In this document: piece after piece, positions 55,196 to 64,000 of the stretch
How the letters are laid out: the number at the start of each line of letters is the position of its first letter
Position numbering within the stretch: the stretch's first letter is position 1
DNA from: Friedmanniella luteola
GTDB lineage: Bacteria > Actinomycetota > Actinomycetes > Propionibacteriales > Propionibacteriaceae
Direction of reading: 5' to 3'
Length of the DNA: 64,000 nt
Assembly: GCF_900105065.1 (NCBI RefSeq)
Contig: NZ_LT629749.1
Span: 868,001 to 932,000, forward strand
Program-made: the position numbers and the translations under genes
Notes under the pieces: generated by a model
What the model saw: the letters and a program-made list of their open reading frames with translations, nothing else
Databases searched by the model: none
Told to the model about the DNA's origin: nothing

Positions 55196-56269
55196 ATGGC
55201 TACCCCCCTGGACCTCGAGGGCGACCCCGTCGACCTCCTCCGCCGGCTGGTCGACGTGCCCTCGGTCAGCGGCGACGAGCAGGCGGTCGCCGACCTCGTC
55301 GAGCAGGCGCTGACCCCCTACCCGCACCTGCGGGTCAGCCGGACCGGGAACGTCGTCGTCGCCCGGACGGAGCTGGGCCGCGCCGAGCGCGTCGTCATCG
55401 CCGGCCACCTGGACACCGTCCCGATCGCCGGCAACGTGCCGTCACGGGTGACCGAGGAGGACGGCCGGACCCTGGTGCACGGCCGCGGGGCCTGCGACAT
55501 GAAGGGCGGGGTGGCGGCCCAGCTCTCGGCCGCGGTGGCGCTGACCGCCCCGAGCCGCGACGTCACCTGGCTCTTCTACGACAACGAGGAGGTCGAGGAG
55601 GCCAGGAACGGGCTCAACCGGCTGGCCGCGGAGCACCCGGAGCACCTCGACGGCGTGTTCGCCGTGCTGGGCGAGCCGTCGAACGCGCGCATCGAGGGCG
55701 GCTGCCAGGGCACCATGCGGGTGGTGGTCGAGCTGACCGGCGTCGCCGCCCACTCCGCCCGGTCCTGGAAGGGGCACAACGCCGTCCACGACGCCGGCGC
55801 GGTGCTGCAGGCCCTCGCCGCCCACCAGGCGCAGGAGGTCGTGGTCGACGGGCTGACCTACCGGGAGGGGCTCAACGCCGTCGGGATCAGCGGCGGCATC
55901 GCGGGCAACGTCATCCCCGACCGCTGCGACGTCGAGGTCAACTACCGCTTCGCCCCCGACAAGTCGCCCGCGCAGGCGGAGGCCTACGTCCGGCAGGTGC
56001 TCGACGGCTTCCCGGTCCGGGTCACCGACGTCGCGCCCGGCGCCCGGCCCGGGCTGGACCAGCCGGCGGCCGCGGAGTTCCTGGCCGCCGTCGGCGGCGA
56101 GCCCAGCGCCAAGTTCGGCTGGACCGACGTCGCCCGGTTCAGCGCCCGCGGCGTCCCGGCGGTCAACTTCGGCCCCGGCGATCCCGGCAAGGCCCACGCC
56201 GACGACGAGTTCTGCCCGGGCGACGAGGTCGTCGCCTGCCGCGACGCCCTGGTCCGCTGGCTGTCCTGA
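55196..56269 (+). CDS. dapE: Succinyl-diaminopimelate desuccinylase
   Basis: 357 aa M20 metallopeptidase. Zinc ligands are in [23 protein letters not shown] and [15 protein letters not shown] (the Glu-Glu pair). A dimerisation-domain insertion follows at ~170-285. It hydrolyses N-succinyl-L,L-diaminopimelate, completing the succinylase branch with dapC and dapD nearby. The divergent dapD start is 65 bp away, so both are likely co-regulated at this gap. Confidence 0.95.
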   Translation: MATPLDLEGDPVDLLRRLVDVPSVSGDEQAVADLVEQALTPYPHLRVSRTGNVVVARTELGRAERVVIAGHLDTVPIAGNVPSRVTEEDGRTLVHGRGACDMKGGVAAQLSAAVALTAPSRDVTWLFYDNEEVEEARNGLNRLAAEHPEHLDGVFAVLGEPSNARIEGGCQGTMRVVVELTGVAAHSARSWKGHNAVHDAGAVLQALAAHQAQEVVVDGLTYREGLNAVGISGGIAGNVIPDRCDVEVNYRFAPDKSPAQAEAYVRQVLDGFPVRVTDVAPGARPGLDQPAAAEFLAAVGGEPSAKFGWTDVARFSARGVPAVNFGPGDPGKAHADDEFCPGDEVVACRDALVRWLS

Positions 56270-56361
56270 CCCCGCCCCGGCGGAACGCCTGCACGGGTGG
56301 TGCGTCCGGTCACCACCGGTTCACGCGTCGCTGCCGAGGCACTGCGGGCGCGGGCGCGACC

Positions 56362-56367
56362 TAGGCT
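56362..56367 (+). promoter_or_regulatory. Leaderless-type -10 box for the LOG-like gene
   Basis: TAGGCT, 6 nt before GTG 56374. Confidence 0.55.
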
Positions 56368-56373
56368 GACGGC

Positions 56374-57111
<738 letters not shown>

Positions 57112-57150
57112 GGACGGCGTCCTGTCGGTGCCGTCTGGCACGATCAGGAC

Positions 57151-57537
57151 ATGGAGTGGATCATCGCCGTGGTGGCCGTCGCCGCCCTCGGGGTCGCGGC
57201 GGTGGCAGCAGCGGGAGGCGTGGGTGAGATGAGCAGGGACCCGGTCGAGGACGTCTTCCGCCAGCAGCTGCCTGAGGGTCCGCTGGGGGCCGACGACGTC
57301 CGCGGAGCCCGCTTCGGCACCGCCCTCCGCGGCTACGCGATGGGCCAGGTGGACGAGCTGCTGGAACGGCTGGCCACCGAGATCGCCGAGCGGGACGCCC
57401 GGATCGCGCAGCTGACCGGGCCCGACCGGACCGGCCCCGCGACGGACGGGTTCCGGACCGGCCCGGTCCTGGCCGACGGGCGGCTGGAGCCGGGGTCGCC
57501 GCCGCCCGCCCCGCCGCCGCTCGTCGGGCCGGCGTGA
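57151..57537 (+). CDS. DivIVA-domain membrane protein
   Basis: 128 aa. One N-terminal helix (WIIAVVAVAALGVAAVAAAG), a linker, then a short DivIVA motif VRGARFGTALRGYAMGQVDE followed by LLERLATEIAERDARIAQL, a coiled-coil start. The C-terminus is Pro/Gly-rich. It matches the Rv1209-like protein found before tag in mycobacteria, linked to polar growth or division only by the domain. A CACGAT box lies 6 nt before ATG 57151. The stop overlaps the next GTG. Confidence 0.87.
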   Translation: MEWIIAVVAVAALGVAAVAAAGGVGEMSRDPVEDVFRQQLPEGPLGADDVRGARFGTALRGYAMGQVDELLERLATEIAERDARIAQLTGPDRTGPATDGFRTGPVLADGRLEPGSPPPAPPPLVGPA

Positions 57538-58016
57538 GCACCCGCCTGGAGGTCGCCACCGAGGTCGGCGCCCCGCTCGAGCGGGTCTGGGACGAGCTGG
57601 TCGACTGGTACGGCCAGGCGCGCTGGATCCCCCTCACCACGCTGCGGGTGCTGAGCGCGCGCGACGCCGGCCTCGGGGTGCGCGTCACGGCGCTGTCCGG
57701 GTTCTGGCTGGGCCGGCTCCCCGCCGGACTGCTCGACCGCTTCGTCGTCACGGGCTGGTCCCCGCCGGCCGACGGCGTCGCCGAGCTCGAGGTGCTGCAC
57801 CTCGGCCCCTGCTTCACCGGCGAGGGCGTCTTCCGGCTGACCGCGGACGGTGGCCGGACACGGGTGCGCGCGGTGGAGCTGTTCACCGTCCCGGGTGGGC
57901 CGCTGCCCAACCGGCTCGTGGGGCTCGCGCTGCCGCTGATGCGGCTCGGTCTCGGCTGGAGCCTGCGCCGGCTGGCCGCGGTCGCCGAGGTGCCGCGGGC
58001 GGAGCGCCGGGCGTGA
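57534..58016 (+). CDS. SRPBCC-family (polyketide cyclase-like) protein
   Basis: 160 aa. The opening LEVATEVGAPLERVWDELVD and the helix-grip pattern with AELEVLHLGPCFTGEGVFRL and RLVGLALPLMRLGLGWSLRR fit the START/SRPBCC fold, a hydrophobic ligand-binding module. Function unknown. It overlaps both neighbours by 4 nt (GTGA) and is expressed with the DivIVA-domain gene and tag. Confidence 0.82.
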   Translation: MSTRLEVATEVGAPLERVWDELVDWYGQARWIPLTTLRVLSARDAGLGVRVTALSGFWLGRLPAGLLDRFVVTGWSPPADGVAELEVLHLGPCFTGEGVFRLTADGGRTRVRAVELFTVPGGPLPNRLVGLALPLMRLGLGWSLRRLAAVAEVPRAERRA

Positions 58017-58579
58017 GCGTGCTGCCCGGCCCGGACGGCCGGCTGCGCTGCGCCTGGGCGCTGGGGGCGCCCGACTACCTGGCCTACCACGACGACGAGT
58101 GGGGGCGACCGGTCACCAGCGTCAGCGGGCTCTACGAACGGCTGACACTGGAGGCCTTCCAGTCCGGGCTGGCCTGGATCACGATCCTGCGCAAGCGGGA
58201 GGGGTTCCGGCAGGCGTTCGCCGGCTTCGACCCGGCCGTCGTCGCGGGGTTCGGCGAGGCCGACGTCGAGCGGCTGATGGCCGATCCGGGCATCGTCCGC
58301 AACCGGGCGAAGATCGAGGCGGCGGTGGCCAACGCCCGCGTCGTCGACGCCCTGGGGGCGGAGTTCGCCGAGCTCGTGCTGGGCTACCGGCAGCCGGACC
58401 GACCGCGGCCCGCCCCCGACCAGGTGCCGGCGAGCACCCCGGCGTCGGCGGCGCTGGCCAAGGCCCTGAAGGCGCACGGGATCCGGTTCGTCGGGCCGAC
58501 CACCGCCTACGCGCTGATGCAGGCCGTCGGGCTGGTCGACGACCACGTCCAGGGCTGCAGCGTGGTCATCGAGGGCTGA
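58013..58579 (+). CDS. tag: DNA-3-methyladenine glycosylase I
   Basis: 188 aa. TAG family: RCAWALGAPDYLAYHDDEWG at the N-terminus, LTLEAFQSGLAWITILRKRE, and the zinc-type ending VGLVDDHVQGC in which the His and Cys complete the metal site with the N-terminal Cys and His. It removes 3-methyladenine from alkylated DNA. GTG start overlaps the SRPBCC stop. Only 3 nt separate its stop from the convergent enoyl-CoA hydratase stop. Confidence 0.95.
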   Translation: MSVLPGPDGRLRCAWALGAPDYLAYHDDEWGRPVTSVSGLYERLTLEAFQSGLAWITILRKREGFRQAFAGFDPAVVAGFGEADVERLMADPGIVRNRAKIEAAVANARVVDALGAEFAELVLGYRQPDRPRPAPDQVPASTPASAALAKALKAHGIRFVGPTTAYALMQAVGLVDDHVQGCSVVIEG

Positions 58580-58582
58580 GCG

Positions 58583-59377
58583 TCATCGACCGCTGAACGA
58601 CGCCGGGCGCCTGGCCAGGAACGCCTCCACGGCCGCCCGGTGGTCGGCCGAGGCGCCGGTGCGGCGCATCCCCTCGGCCTCGGTCTCCAGGGCGGCGGCC
58701 AGCGGCTGCCCGGCGGCCGCCGCGACGGCTCGCCGCATGGTGCCGAAGGCCAGGGTCGGCCCGGCCGCCAACCGGGCGGCGAGCTGCTGCACGTGCTCCG
58801 CGAAGTCCTCGTCGGCGACCACCTCGGTCGCCAGTCCGATGGCCAGCGCCTCCTCCGCACCCACCCGGCGTCCGCTGTACAGCAGGTCCAGGGCGCGGGT
58901 GGGCCCCACCAGCCGGGGGAGCGTCCACGAGGCGCCGGTGTCGGCGCTGAGCCCGACGCCGGCGAAGGCGAGGGTGAAGCTGGCGGAGGCCGCGACCACC
59001 CGCAGGTCGGCGAGGAAGGCCAGCGACGCGCCCGCGCCCGCCGCCACCCCGTTGACGGCCGCGACGACCGGCTTGTCCAGCGTGTGCAGGGCCAGCGCGA
59101 TCGGGTTGTAGTGCTCCGGCACGGTGCGCCAGACGTCCTCGGGGGTGCCGGCGGTGAGCCCGGCGACGTGCTCCCGGAGGTCCTGGCCGACGCAGAACGC
59201 CCGGCCGGTCCCGGTCAGGACGACGCACCGGACGCCCTCGTCGGCGGCCAGCTCCCCCAGGCCGGCGAGCAGCGCGGTCTTGGTCGCCAGGTCGAGCGCG
59301 TTGAGCGCCTCCGGGCGGTCGAAGGTGAGGGTGCCGACCCCGTCGGACACCTCGAGCCGCAGGCCGGACGTCGTCAT
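58583..59377 (-). CDS. Enoyl-CoA hydratase/isomerase family protein
   Basis: 264 aa crotonase-fold enzyme. The oxyanion-hole segments GRAFCVGQDLREHV and AAVNGVAAGAGASLAFLADL are conserved. The nearby pattern VGLSADTGASWTLPRLVG, with Asp rather than Glu at the usual second catalytic site, is like PaaG-type 1,2-epoxyphenylacetyl-CoA isomerases. Activity on beta-oxidation or aromatic intermediates cannot be decided. ATG 59377 has TACAGT 6 nt upstream. Confidence 0.9.
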   Translation of the reverse strand: MTTSGLRLEVSDGVGTLTFDRPEALNALDLATKTALLAGLGELAADEGVRCVVLTGTGRAFCVGQDLREHVAGLTAGTPEDVWRTVPEHYNPIALALHTLDKPVVAAVNGVAAGAGASLAFLADLRVVAASASFTLAFAGVGLSADTGASWTLPRLVGPTRALDLLYSGRRVGAEEALAIGLATEVVADEDFAEHVQQLAARLAAGPTLAFGTMRRAVAAAAGQPLAAALETEAEGMRRTGASADHRAAVEAFLARRPASFSGR

Positions 59378-59383
59378 GGCCGC

Positions 59384-59389
59384 ACTGTA
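59384..59389 (-). promoter_or_regulatory. Leaderless-type -10 box for enoyl-CoA hydratase
   Basis: TACAGT on the minus strand, 6 nt before ATG 59377. Confidence 0.5.
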
Positions 59390-59505
59390 ACGGTCCAGTT
59401 CCGACGCCCCCGACGCGCGGCGGACGGGCCCCCGACGCGGCGGGAACGGCGGCGATGCTGCGACAATGGACACAAACGCCGGATCACGACAGAGAAGGAT
59501 GCGCG

Positions 59506-59673
59506 ATGGCTGCAATGAAGCCGCGGACTGGTGACGGCCCCATGGAGGTCACCAAAGAAGGACGGGGGATCGTCATGCGTGTGCCGCTGGAAGGTGGCGG
59601 CCGGCTCGTCGTGGAGCTCAACGCGGGCGAGGCGCAGGAGCTCGCCGGAGCGCTCAAGGAAGTGGTCGGATAG
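59506..59673 (+). CDS. DUF3117 small protein
   Basis: 55 aa, the full length of this actinobacterial family. It reads AAMKPRTGDGPMEVTKEGRG, then VMRVPLEGGGRLVVELNAGE and a short C-terminal helix. It is the Rv1211-like gene that precedes glgA/glgC in mycobacteria. Function unknown. ATG 59506 is chosen for GAAGGA 6 nt upstream and the conserved first residues; the longer frame from 59455 adds unrelated sequence. Confidence 0.93.
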   Translation: MAAMKPRTGDGPMEVTKEGRGIVMRVPLEGGGRLVVELNAGEAQELAGALKEVVG

Positions 59674-59682
59674 GCCAGACCG

Positions 59683-59753
59683 CACGGGCGCACCGCCCGT
59701 GAGGAACCGACGACGAGGGTCTCGCTGCTGAGTGCAGCGGGACCCTCGTCGTC
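59683..59753. terminator. Two tandem hairpins between DUF3117 gene and glgA
   Basis: The first, CACGGGCG-CAC-CGCCCGTG, is an 8-bp stem at 59683-59701. The second has 13-bp perfect outer arms (59709-59721/59741-59753), a G-U pair, and a 6-bp inner stem CGCTGC/GCAGCG with a TGAGT loop: about 20 bp in all. They probably terminate both convergent genes. Confidence 0.8.
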
Positions 59754-59814
59754 TGCGCTGGGCGGGCTCGTCGGTCCGCGCTCCGCTCGGACGCGGACCG
59801 GGTCGTGGTCCTGC

Positions 59815-61017
59815 TCAGCCGTGCGCGCGCTGGGCCTGCCGGTAGACGTCGACGGTCTCGGCGGCGATCTTGGCCCAGCTGAACTCGTCGATGCAGCGCT
59901 GCCGGCCGGCGAGGCCGAAGGCGTCCGCGGTGGACCGGTCGGCGGTCAGGGCGTTGATCCGCTCCGCCAGCGCGGTCTCGAACGAGGCGACGAAGGCCGG
60001 GTCGCCGGCCTGGGCCGGGTCGTAGGGGACGAGGTAGCCGGTCTCGCCGTCGACGACGACCTCCGGGATCCCGCCCACCGCGGACGCGACGACGGCGGTC
60101 TCGCAGGCCATCGCCTCCAGGTTGACGATGCCCAGCGGCTCGTACACCGAGGGGCAGGCGAAGACGGTGGCGTGCGACAGCACCTGCCGGACCGAGGCGC
60201 GGGGGAGCATCTCCTCGACCCAGATGACGTCGCCGCGGCGGGCCTGCACCTGCGCGAACGCCTCGCCGATCTGGGCGGCGATCTCCGGGGTGTCCGGCGC
60301 GCCGGCCAGCAGCACCAGCTGGGTGCCCGGGTCGAGCTGCTCGGCGGCCCGGACGAGGTGGATGAGGCCCTTCTGGCGGGTGATCCGACCCACGAAGACC
60401 ACGGACGGGCGGTCCAGGTCGATGCCCAGCCCGGTCACCACGTCCGTGCCGGGGTCGGGGGCGAACTCGTCGGTGTCGATGCCGTTGCGGACGACGTGCA
60501 CCTTCGCCGGGTCCAGGTCGCGGTAGGAGTCGAGGGTGTCGGAGCGCATCCCCTCGCTGACCGCGATCACGGCGTCCGCGCCCTCGAAGGCGGTCCGCTC
60601 GGCCCACGAGGAGAGCTGGTAGCCGCCACCCAGCTGCTCGGCCTTCCAGGGCCGGTGCGGCTCGAGGGAGTGGGCGCTCACCACGTGCGGGATGTCGTGG
60701 AACAGCCCCGCCAGGTGCCCGGCCAGGTTGGCGTACCAGGTGTGGGAGTGCACGAGGTCGACGTCCGGCACCGCCGCGGCCATCGCCAGGTCCGCGCCGA
60801 ACACCCGCAGCGCCGCGTTGGCCCCCGGCGGGTAGGTCTCCGGGTGCGCCGTGGCGCCCTCGCGCGGCTCGCCCATGCACTGCACGTCGACGTCCACGAG
60901 CTTCCGCAGCTGCGGGACCAGCTGGGCGACGTGCACGCCCGCGCCGCCGTAGATGGTCGGTGGGTACTCCCGGGTGAGCAGGGAGATGGACAACCGGTCG
61001 TCGCTGGCAGGCCTCAT
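59815..61017 (-). CDS. glgA: Glycogen synthase, GlgA/GlgM type
   Basis: 400 aa GT4-type glycosyltransferase. The N-terminus [19 protein letters not shown], the substrate-handling segment [16 protein letters not shown], and the C-terminal [20 protein letters not shown] are typical of actinobacterial GlgA, which in mycobacteria makes maltose-1-phosphate (GlgM) from ADP-glucose. ATG 61017 is preferred (GACGAT 7 nt upstream); ATG 61026 is 3 codons earlier and also possible. Divergent from glgC, which supplies ADP-glucose. Confidence 0.93.
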   Translation of the reverse strand: MRPASDDRLSISLLTREYPPTIYGGAGVHVAQLVPQLRKLVDVDVQCMGEPREGATAHPETYPPGANAALRVFGADLAMAAAVPDVDLVHSHTWYANLAGHLAGLFHDIPHVVSAHSLEPHRPWKAEQLGGGYQLSSWAERTAFEGADAVIAVSEGMRSDTLDSYRDLDPAKVHVVRNGIDTDEFAPDPGTDVVTGLGIDLDRPSVVFVGRITRQKGLIHLVRAAEQLDPGTQLVLLAGAPDTPEIAAQIGEAFAQVQARRGDVIWVEEMLPRASVRQVLSHATVFACPSVYEPLGIVNLEAMACETAVVASAVGGIPEVVVDGETGYLVPYDPAQAGDPAFVASFETALAERINALTADRSTADAFGLAGRQRCIDEFSWAKIAAETVDVYRQAQRAHG

Positions 61018-61104
61018 GCTGCGCATCGTCGCACAGCGGCCTCCGCGCTGGTCAGGAGCACGATCCCGGGGAGGGCCCCCTTGTCGGTGTCCGGAGCCAC
61101 ACCC

Positions 61105-61110
61105 TAGGTT
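61105..61110 (+). promoter_or_regulatory. Leaderless-type -10 box for glgC
   Basis: TAGGTT, 7 nt before ATG 61118. Confidence 0.55.
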
Positions 61111-61117
61111 TCTCCCC

Positions 61118-62344
61118 ATGGCAGCGCGTGCGAAGGTGCTCTCGATCGTCCTGGCCGGTGGAGAAGGGAAGCGGCTGATGCCGCTGACGATGGACCGGGC
61201 CAAGCCCGCGGTCCCCTTCGGCGGGACCTACCGGCTGATCGACTACGTGCTGTCCAACCTCGTCAACGCCGGGATGCGGCAGATCGCCGTGCTCACCCAG
61301 TACAAGTCGCACTCGCTCGACCGGCACATCTCCCTCACCTGGCGGATGTCCACGCTGCTCGGCAACTACGTCACCCCGGTCCCCGCGCAGCAGCGGCTGG
61401 GCCCGCGCTGGTACCAGGGCAGCGCCGACGCGATCTTCCAGTCGATGAACCTGATCCGGGACGAGCAGCCCGACTACGTCGTGGTGTTCGGCGCCGACAA
61501 CATCTACCGGATGGACGTCGAGCAGATGCTGGACGCGCACATCGCCGGCGGCCTGGGCTGCACGGTGGCGGCGATCCGGGTGCCGAGGAACCAGGCGAGC
61601 GCGTTCGGCGTGATCGACGCCGGCACCGACGCCAAGATCGACCGGTTCCTGGAGAAGCCGGCCGACCCGCCCGGGCTGGCCGACGACCCGGAGTCCTCGT
61701 TCGCGTCGATGGGCAACTACATCTTCTCGACGCGGGCGCTGATCGACGCCCTGACGAGCGACGCCGCGCTGGAGACGTCCCGGCACGACATGGGCGGGGA
61801 CATCATCCCGGCGTTCGTGAACGCCGGCGACGCCCAGGTCTACGACTTCATGAGCAACGAGGTGCCGGGCACGACCGATCGGGACCGGGCCTACTGGCGC
61901 GACGTCGGGACGATCGACGCCTACCACGAGGCCCACATGGACCTCGTGTCGGTCGACCCCGTCTTCAACCTCTACAACCTCGACTGGCCCATCTCCACCT
62001 ACCCGGTCCAGATGCCCGGCGCCAAGTTCACCCTGCGCGGCCTCGCCCTGGACTCGGTGGTGAGCCCGGGCTGCATCATCTCCGGCGGTTCGATCGAGAG
62101 CTCGGTGCTGTCCCCGAACGTGCGGGTGGCCGAGAACTCGAAGGTCGACCGGTCCGTGCTGCTCAGCAACGTGCGGATCGGCCAGAAGGCCATCGTCCGC
62201 AACGCCATCCTCGACAAGAACGTCGTCGTGGCCGACGGCGCCAAGATCGGCGTCAACAGCCAGGACGACCTCGACCGGGGCTTCACCGTCTCCGAGGCCG
62301 GGATCACCGTCGTCGGCAAGGGTGTCAAGGTCGAGAAGAGCTGA
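61118..62344 (+). CDS. glgC: Glucose-1-phosphate adenylyltransferase
   Basis: 408 aa. Nucleotidyltransferase motif [61 protein letters not shown] and a C-terminal left-handed beta-helix ([20 protein letters not shown]). It produces ADP-glucose for glycogen or maltosyl-phosphate synthesis with the divergent glgA. The start is chosen for the TAGGTT box and because the upstream in-frame residues are not conserved in the family. Confidence 0.96.
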   Translation: MAARAKVLSIVLAGGEGKRLMPLTMDRAKPAVPFGGTYRLIDYVLSNLVNAGMRQIAVLTQYKSHSLDRHISLTWRMSTLLGNYVTPVPAQQRLGPRWYQGSADAIFQSMNLIRDEQPDYVVVFGADNIYRMDVEQMLDAHIAGGLGCTVAAIRVPRNQASAFGVIDAGTDAKIDRFLEKPADPPGLADDPESSFASMGNYIFSTRALIDALTSDAALETSRHDMGGDIIPAFVNAGDAQVYDFMSNEVPGTTDRDRAYWRDVGTIDAYHEAHMDLVSVDPVFNLYNLDWPISTYPVQMPGAKFTLRGLALDSVVSPGCIISGGSIESSVLSPNVRVAENSKVDRSVLLSNVRIGQKAIVRNAILDKNVVVADGAKIGVNSQDDLDRGFTVSEAGITVVGKGVKVEKS

Positions 62345-62364
62345 CCGCCGCGGCCTGGGCCGAC

Positions 62365-62412
62365 CACCGCGGCCGGCTCAGGGCGCGGGGACAGGCTCAG
62401 GGCGCGAGCCGG
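62365..62412. repeat. GGCTCAGGGCGCG-type intergenic repeats
   Basis: Two copies of GGCTCAGGGCGCG (about 62377-62389 and 62394-62406) and a related GCCGGCTCAGC after glgC, related to the units near 14291-14386 and 50645-50750. They separate the convergent glgC and methyltransferase genes. Confidence 0.5.
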
Positions 62413-62413
62413 C

Positions 62414-63073
62414 TCAGCGCTTGGCGGCGACCAGCAGCCCGTCGCCGACGGGCAGCAGGGTGGTGACGAGGTCCTCGTGGTCGCGGAGCAGCTCCAGCGC
62501 GGCGCGGACCGACTCGGTCTCCTCGTCGTTCTGGCCCGGGTCGGCGATGCGGTCACCCAGCAGGGCGTTGTCGAGCGCGATCAGCCCGCCGTGCCGCAGC
62601 AGCCGGATGCCCTGCTCGACGTACTCGGGGTACTCCATCGGGTCGCCGTCGACGAAGACGAGGTCGTAGGCGCCGTCGCTCAGCCGGGGGAGCACGTTCA
62701 GCGCGTCCCCGCTGATCAGCCGGAACCGCTGGGTGGGCACGCCCACCGAGAGGAACGCCTTCCGCGCCGCCTGCTGGTGGGCCGGTTCGGTGTCGACGCT
62801 GGTCAGGATGCCGTCGGGCCGCATGCCGGCGAACAGCGCCAGCCCGGACACGCCCGCGCCGGTGCCGATCTCCACCACGTGGCGGGCCTGGACGGCGCGG
62901 GCCAGGAGTGTCAGCGTCGCGGCGGAGCCGCGCCCGACGGAGGTGATGCCCAGCGGGACGGCGGCCTCGCGGGCGGCCGTGGCCGCCTCCGGCTCGACGA
63001 CGAAGTCCTCGGCGTAGGCCCAGGTCGCCGGCTTCGGGGCAGTCTTGGGGGAGGTCTTGCCTGACGCGGTCAC
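62414..63073 (-). CDS. O-methyltransferase (class I SAM-dependent, Rv1220c-like)
   Basis: 219 aa. The cofactor-binding motif VVEIGTGAGVSGLALFAGM, then LTSVDTEPAHQQAARKAFL and YDLVFVDGDPMEYPEYVEQG, are of the catechol/caffeoyl-CoA O-methyltransferase fold, as in the Rv1220c relative downstream of glgC in mycobacteria. Substrate unknown. GTG 63073 is chosen for TAGGGT 7 nt upstream on this strand; GTG 63082 is 3 codons earlier. Confidence 0.91.
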   Translation of the reverse strand: MTASGKTSPKTAPKPATWAYAEDFVVEPEAATAAREAAVPLGITSVGRGSAATLTLLARAVQARHVVEIGTGAGVSGLALFAGMRPDGILTSVDTEPAHQQAARKAFLSVGVPTQRFRLISGDALNVLPRLSDGAYDLVFVDGDPMEYPEYVEQGIRLLRHGGLIALDNALLGDRIADPGQNDEETESVRAALELLRDHEDLVTTLLPVGDGLLVAAKR

Positions 63074-63080
63074 GGGCCTC

Positions 63081-63086
63081 ACCCTA
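63081..63086 (-). promoter_or_regulatory. Leaderless-type -10 box for O-methyltransferase
   Basis: TAGGGT on the minus strand, 7 nt before GTG 63073. Confidence 0.5.
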
Positions 63087-63146
63087 GCGACATCCGGACC
63101 GCCTCCACTCCGCCGCCGGGCGGTCCGGACGAGGCGTCGCTCACCC

Positions 63147-63152
63147 TACGAT
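63147..63152 (+). promoter_or_regulatory. Leaderless-type -10 box for biotinyl carrier gene
   Basis: TACGAT, 7 nt before ATG 63160; it overlaps the upstream ATG 63151, which is therefore unlikely to be the start. Confidence 0.5.
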
Positions 63153-63159
63153 GGGGCTC

Positions 63160-64000
<841 letters not shown>

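Overview
The window is a very GC-rich chromosomal segment (above 70% G+C by eye), densely coding on both strands. It has no recognisable phage, insertion sequence, rRNA, tRNA or CRISPR array. Its gene content points to an actinomycete: a mycothiol-pathway deacetylase (mshB), a WhiB regulator, 7Fe ferredoxin fdxA next to dapC, DUF3117 and DUF4245 proteins, a GlgA/GlgM-type glycogen synthase, a SigB/F-type sigma factor and many leaderless-type starts. The gene order from mshB through dapD/dapE to glgA/glgC resembles the Mycobacterium tuberculosis Rv1170-Rv1213 region. A finer placement (for example Propionibacteriales or Geodermatophilales) would be a guess.

Layout. 1-5.5 kb: PIN-PhoH ATPase, secreted transglycosylase-like protein, LacI regulator with a GH51 arabinofuranosidase, VOC protein. 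5.7-8 kb: class II fumarase in one uninterrupted frame with an upstream spermidine-synthase-like methyltransferase. 8-14.3 kb: SigB/F-type sigma factor, then a tight operon (LEA-like protein, holin-like membrane protein, DUF3618 protein) behind a near-consensus SigF-type promoter, then three short-chain dehydrogenases. 14.4-24.9 kb: housekeeping genes (DUF4245, frameshifted GlxA-type regulator, xseB-xseA, ispH, surface protein, rmuC, M18 aminopeptidase, ychF). 25-29.7 kb: patchy accessory stretch with a doubly frameshifted acetyltransferase, DUF1905, a zinc dehydrogenase, a doubtful reading-frame region, WhiB and an Eis-like acetyltransferase. 29.8-34 kb: malate synthase and aminopeptidase N.

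34-41.8 kb is a polyamine uptake and catabolism locus: aminotransferase plus Lrp regulator, divergent from an ABC importer and an aldehyde dehydrogenase. The likely route is import of putrescine/spermidine, transamination, then oxidation of the aminoaldehyde. 42-47.8 kb is a five-gene dipeptide/oligopeptide ABC importer. 47.8-64 kb holds mshB, a VanW-family protein, an acetyltransferase, fdxA, dapC, a secreted lysozyme-like protein, dapD, dapE, a LOG-like protein, a DivIVA-domain protein, an SRPBCC protein, tag, an enoyl-CoA hydratase, DUF3117, glgA, glgC, an O-methyltransferase, a biotinyl carrier protein and a truncated dapA.

The most notable observations are: the methyltransferase-fumarase single frame; the SigF-type promoter and its envelope-stress operon; sixteen starts with a TANNNT box 6-7 nt upstream; a 27-bp tandem duplication that supplies the mshB promoter box; a long hairpin between convergent genes; and several genes disrupted at C/G runs, which may be assembly errors or recent decay.
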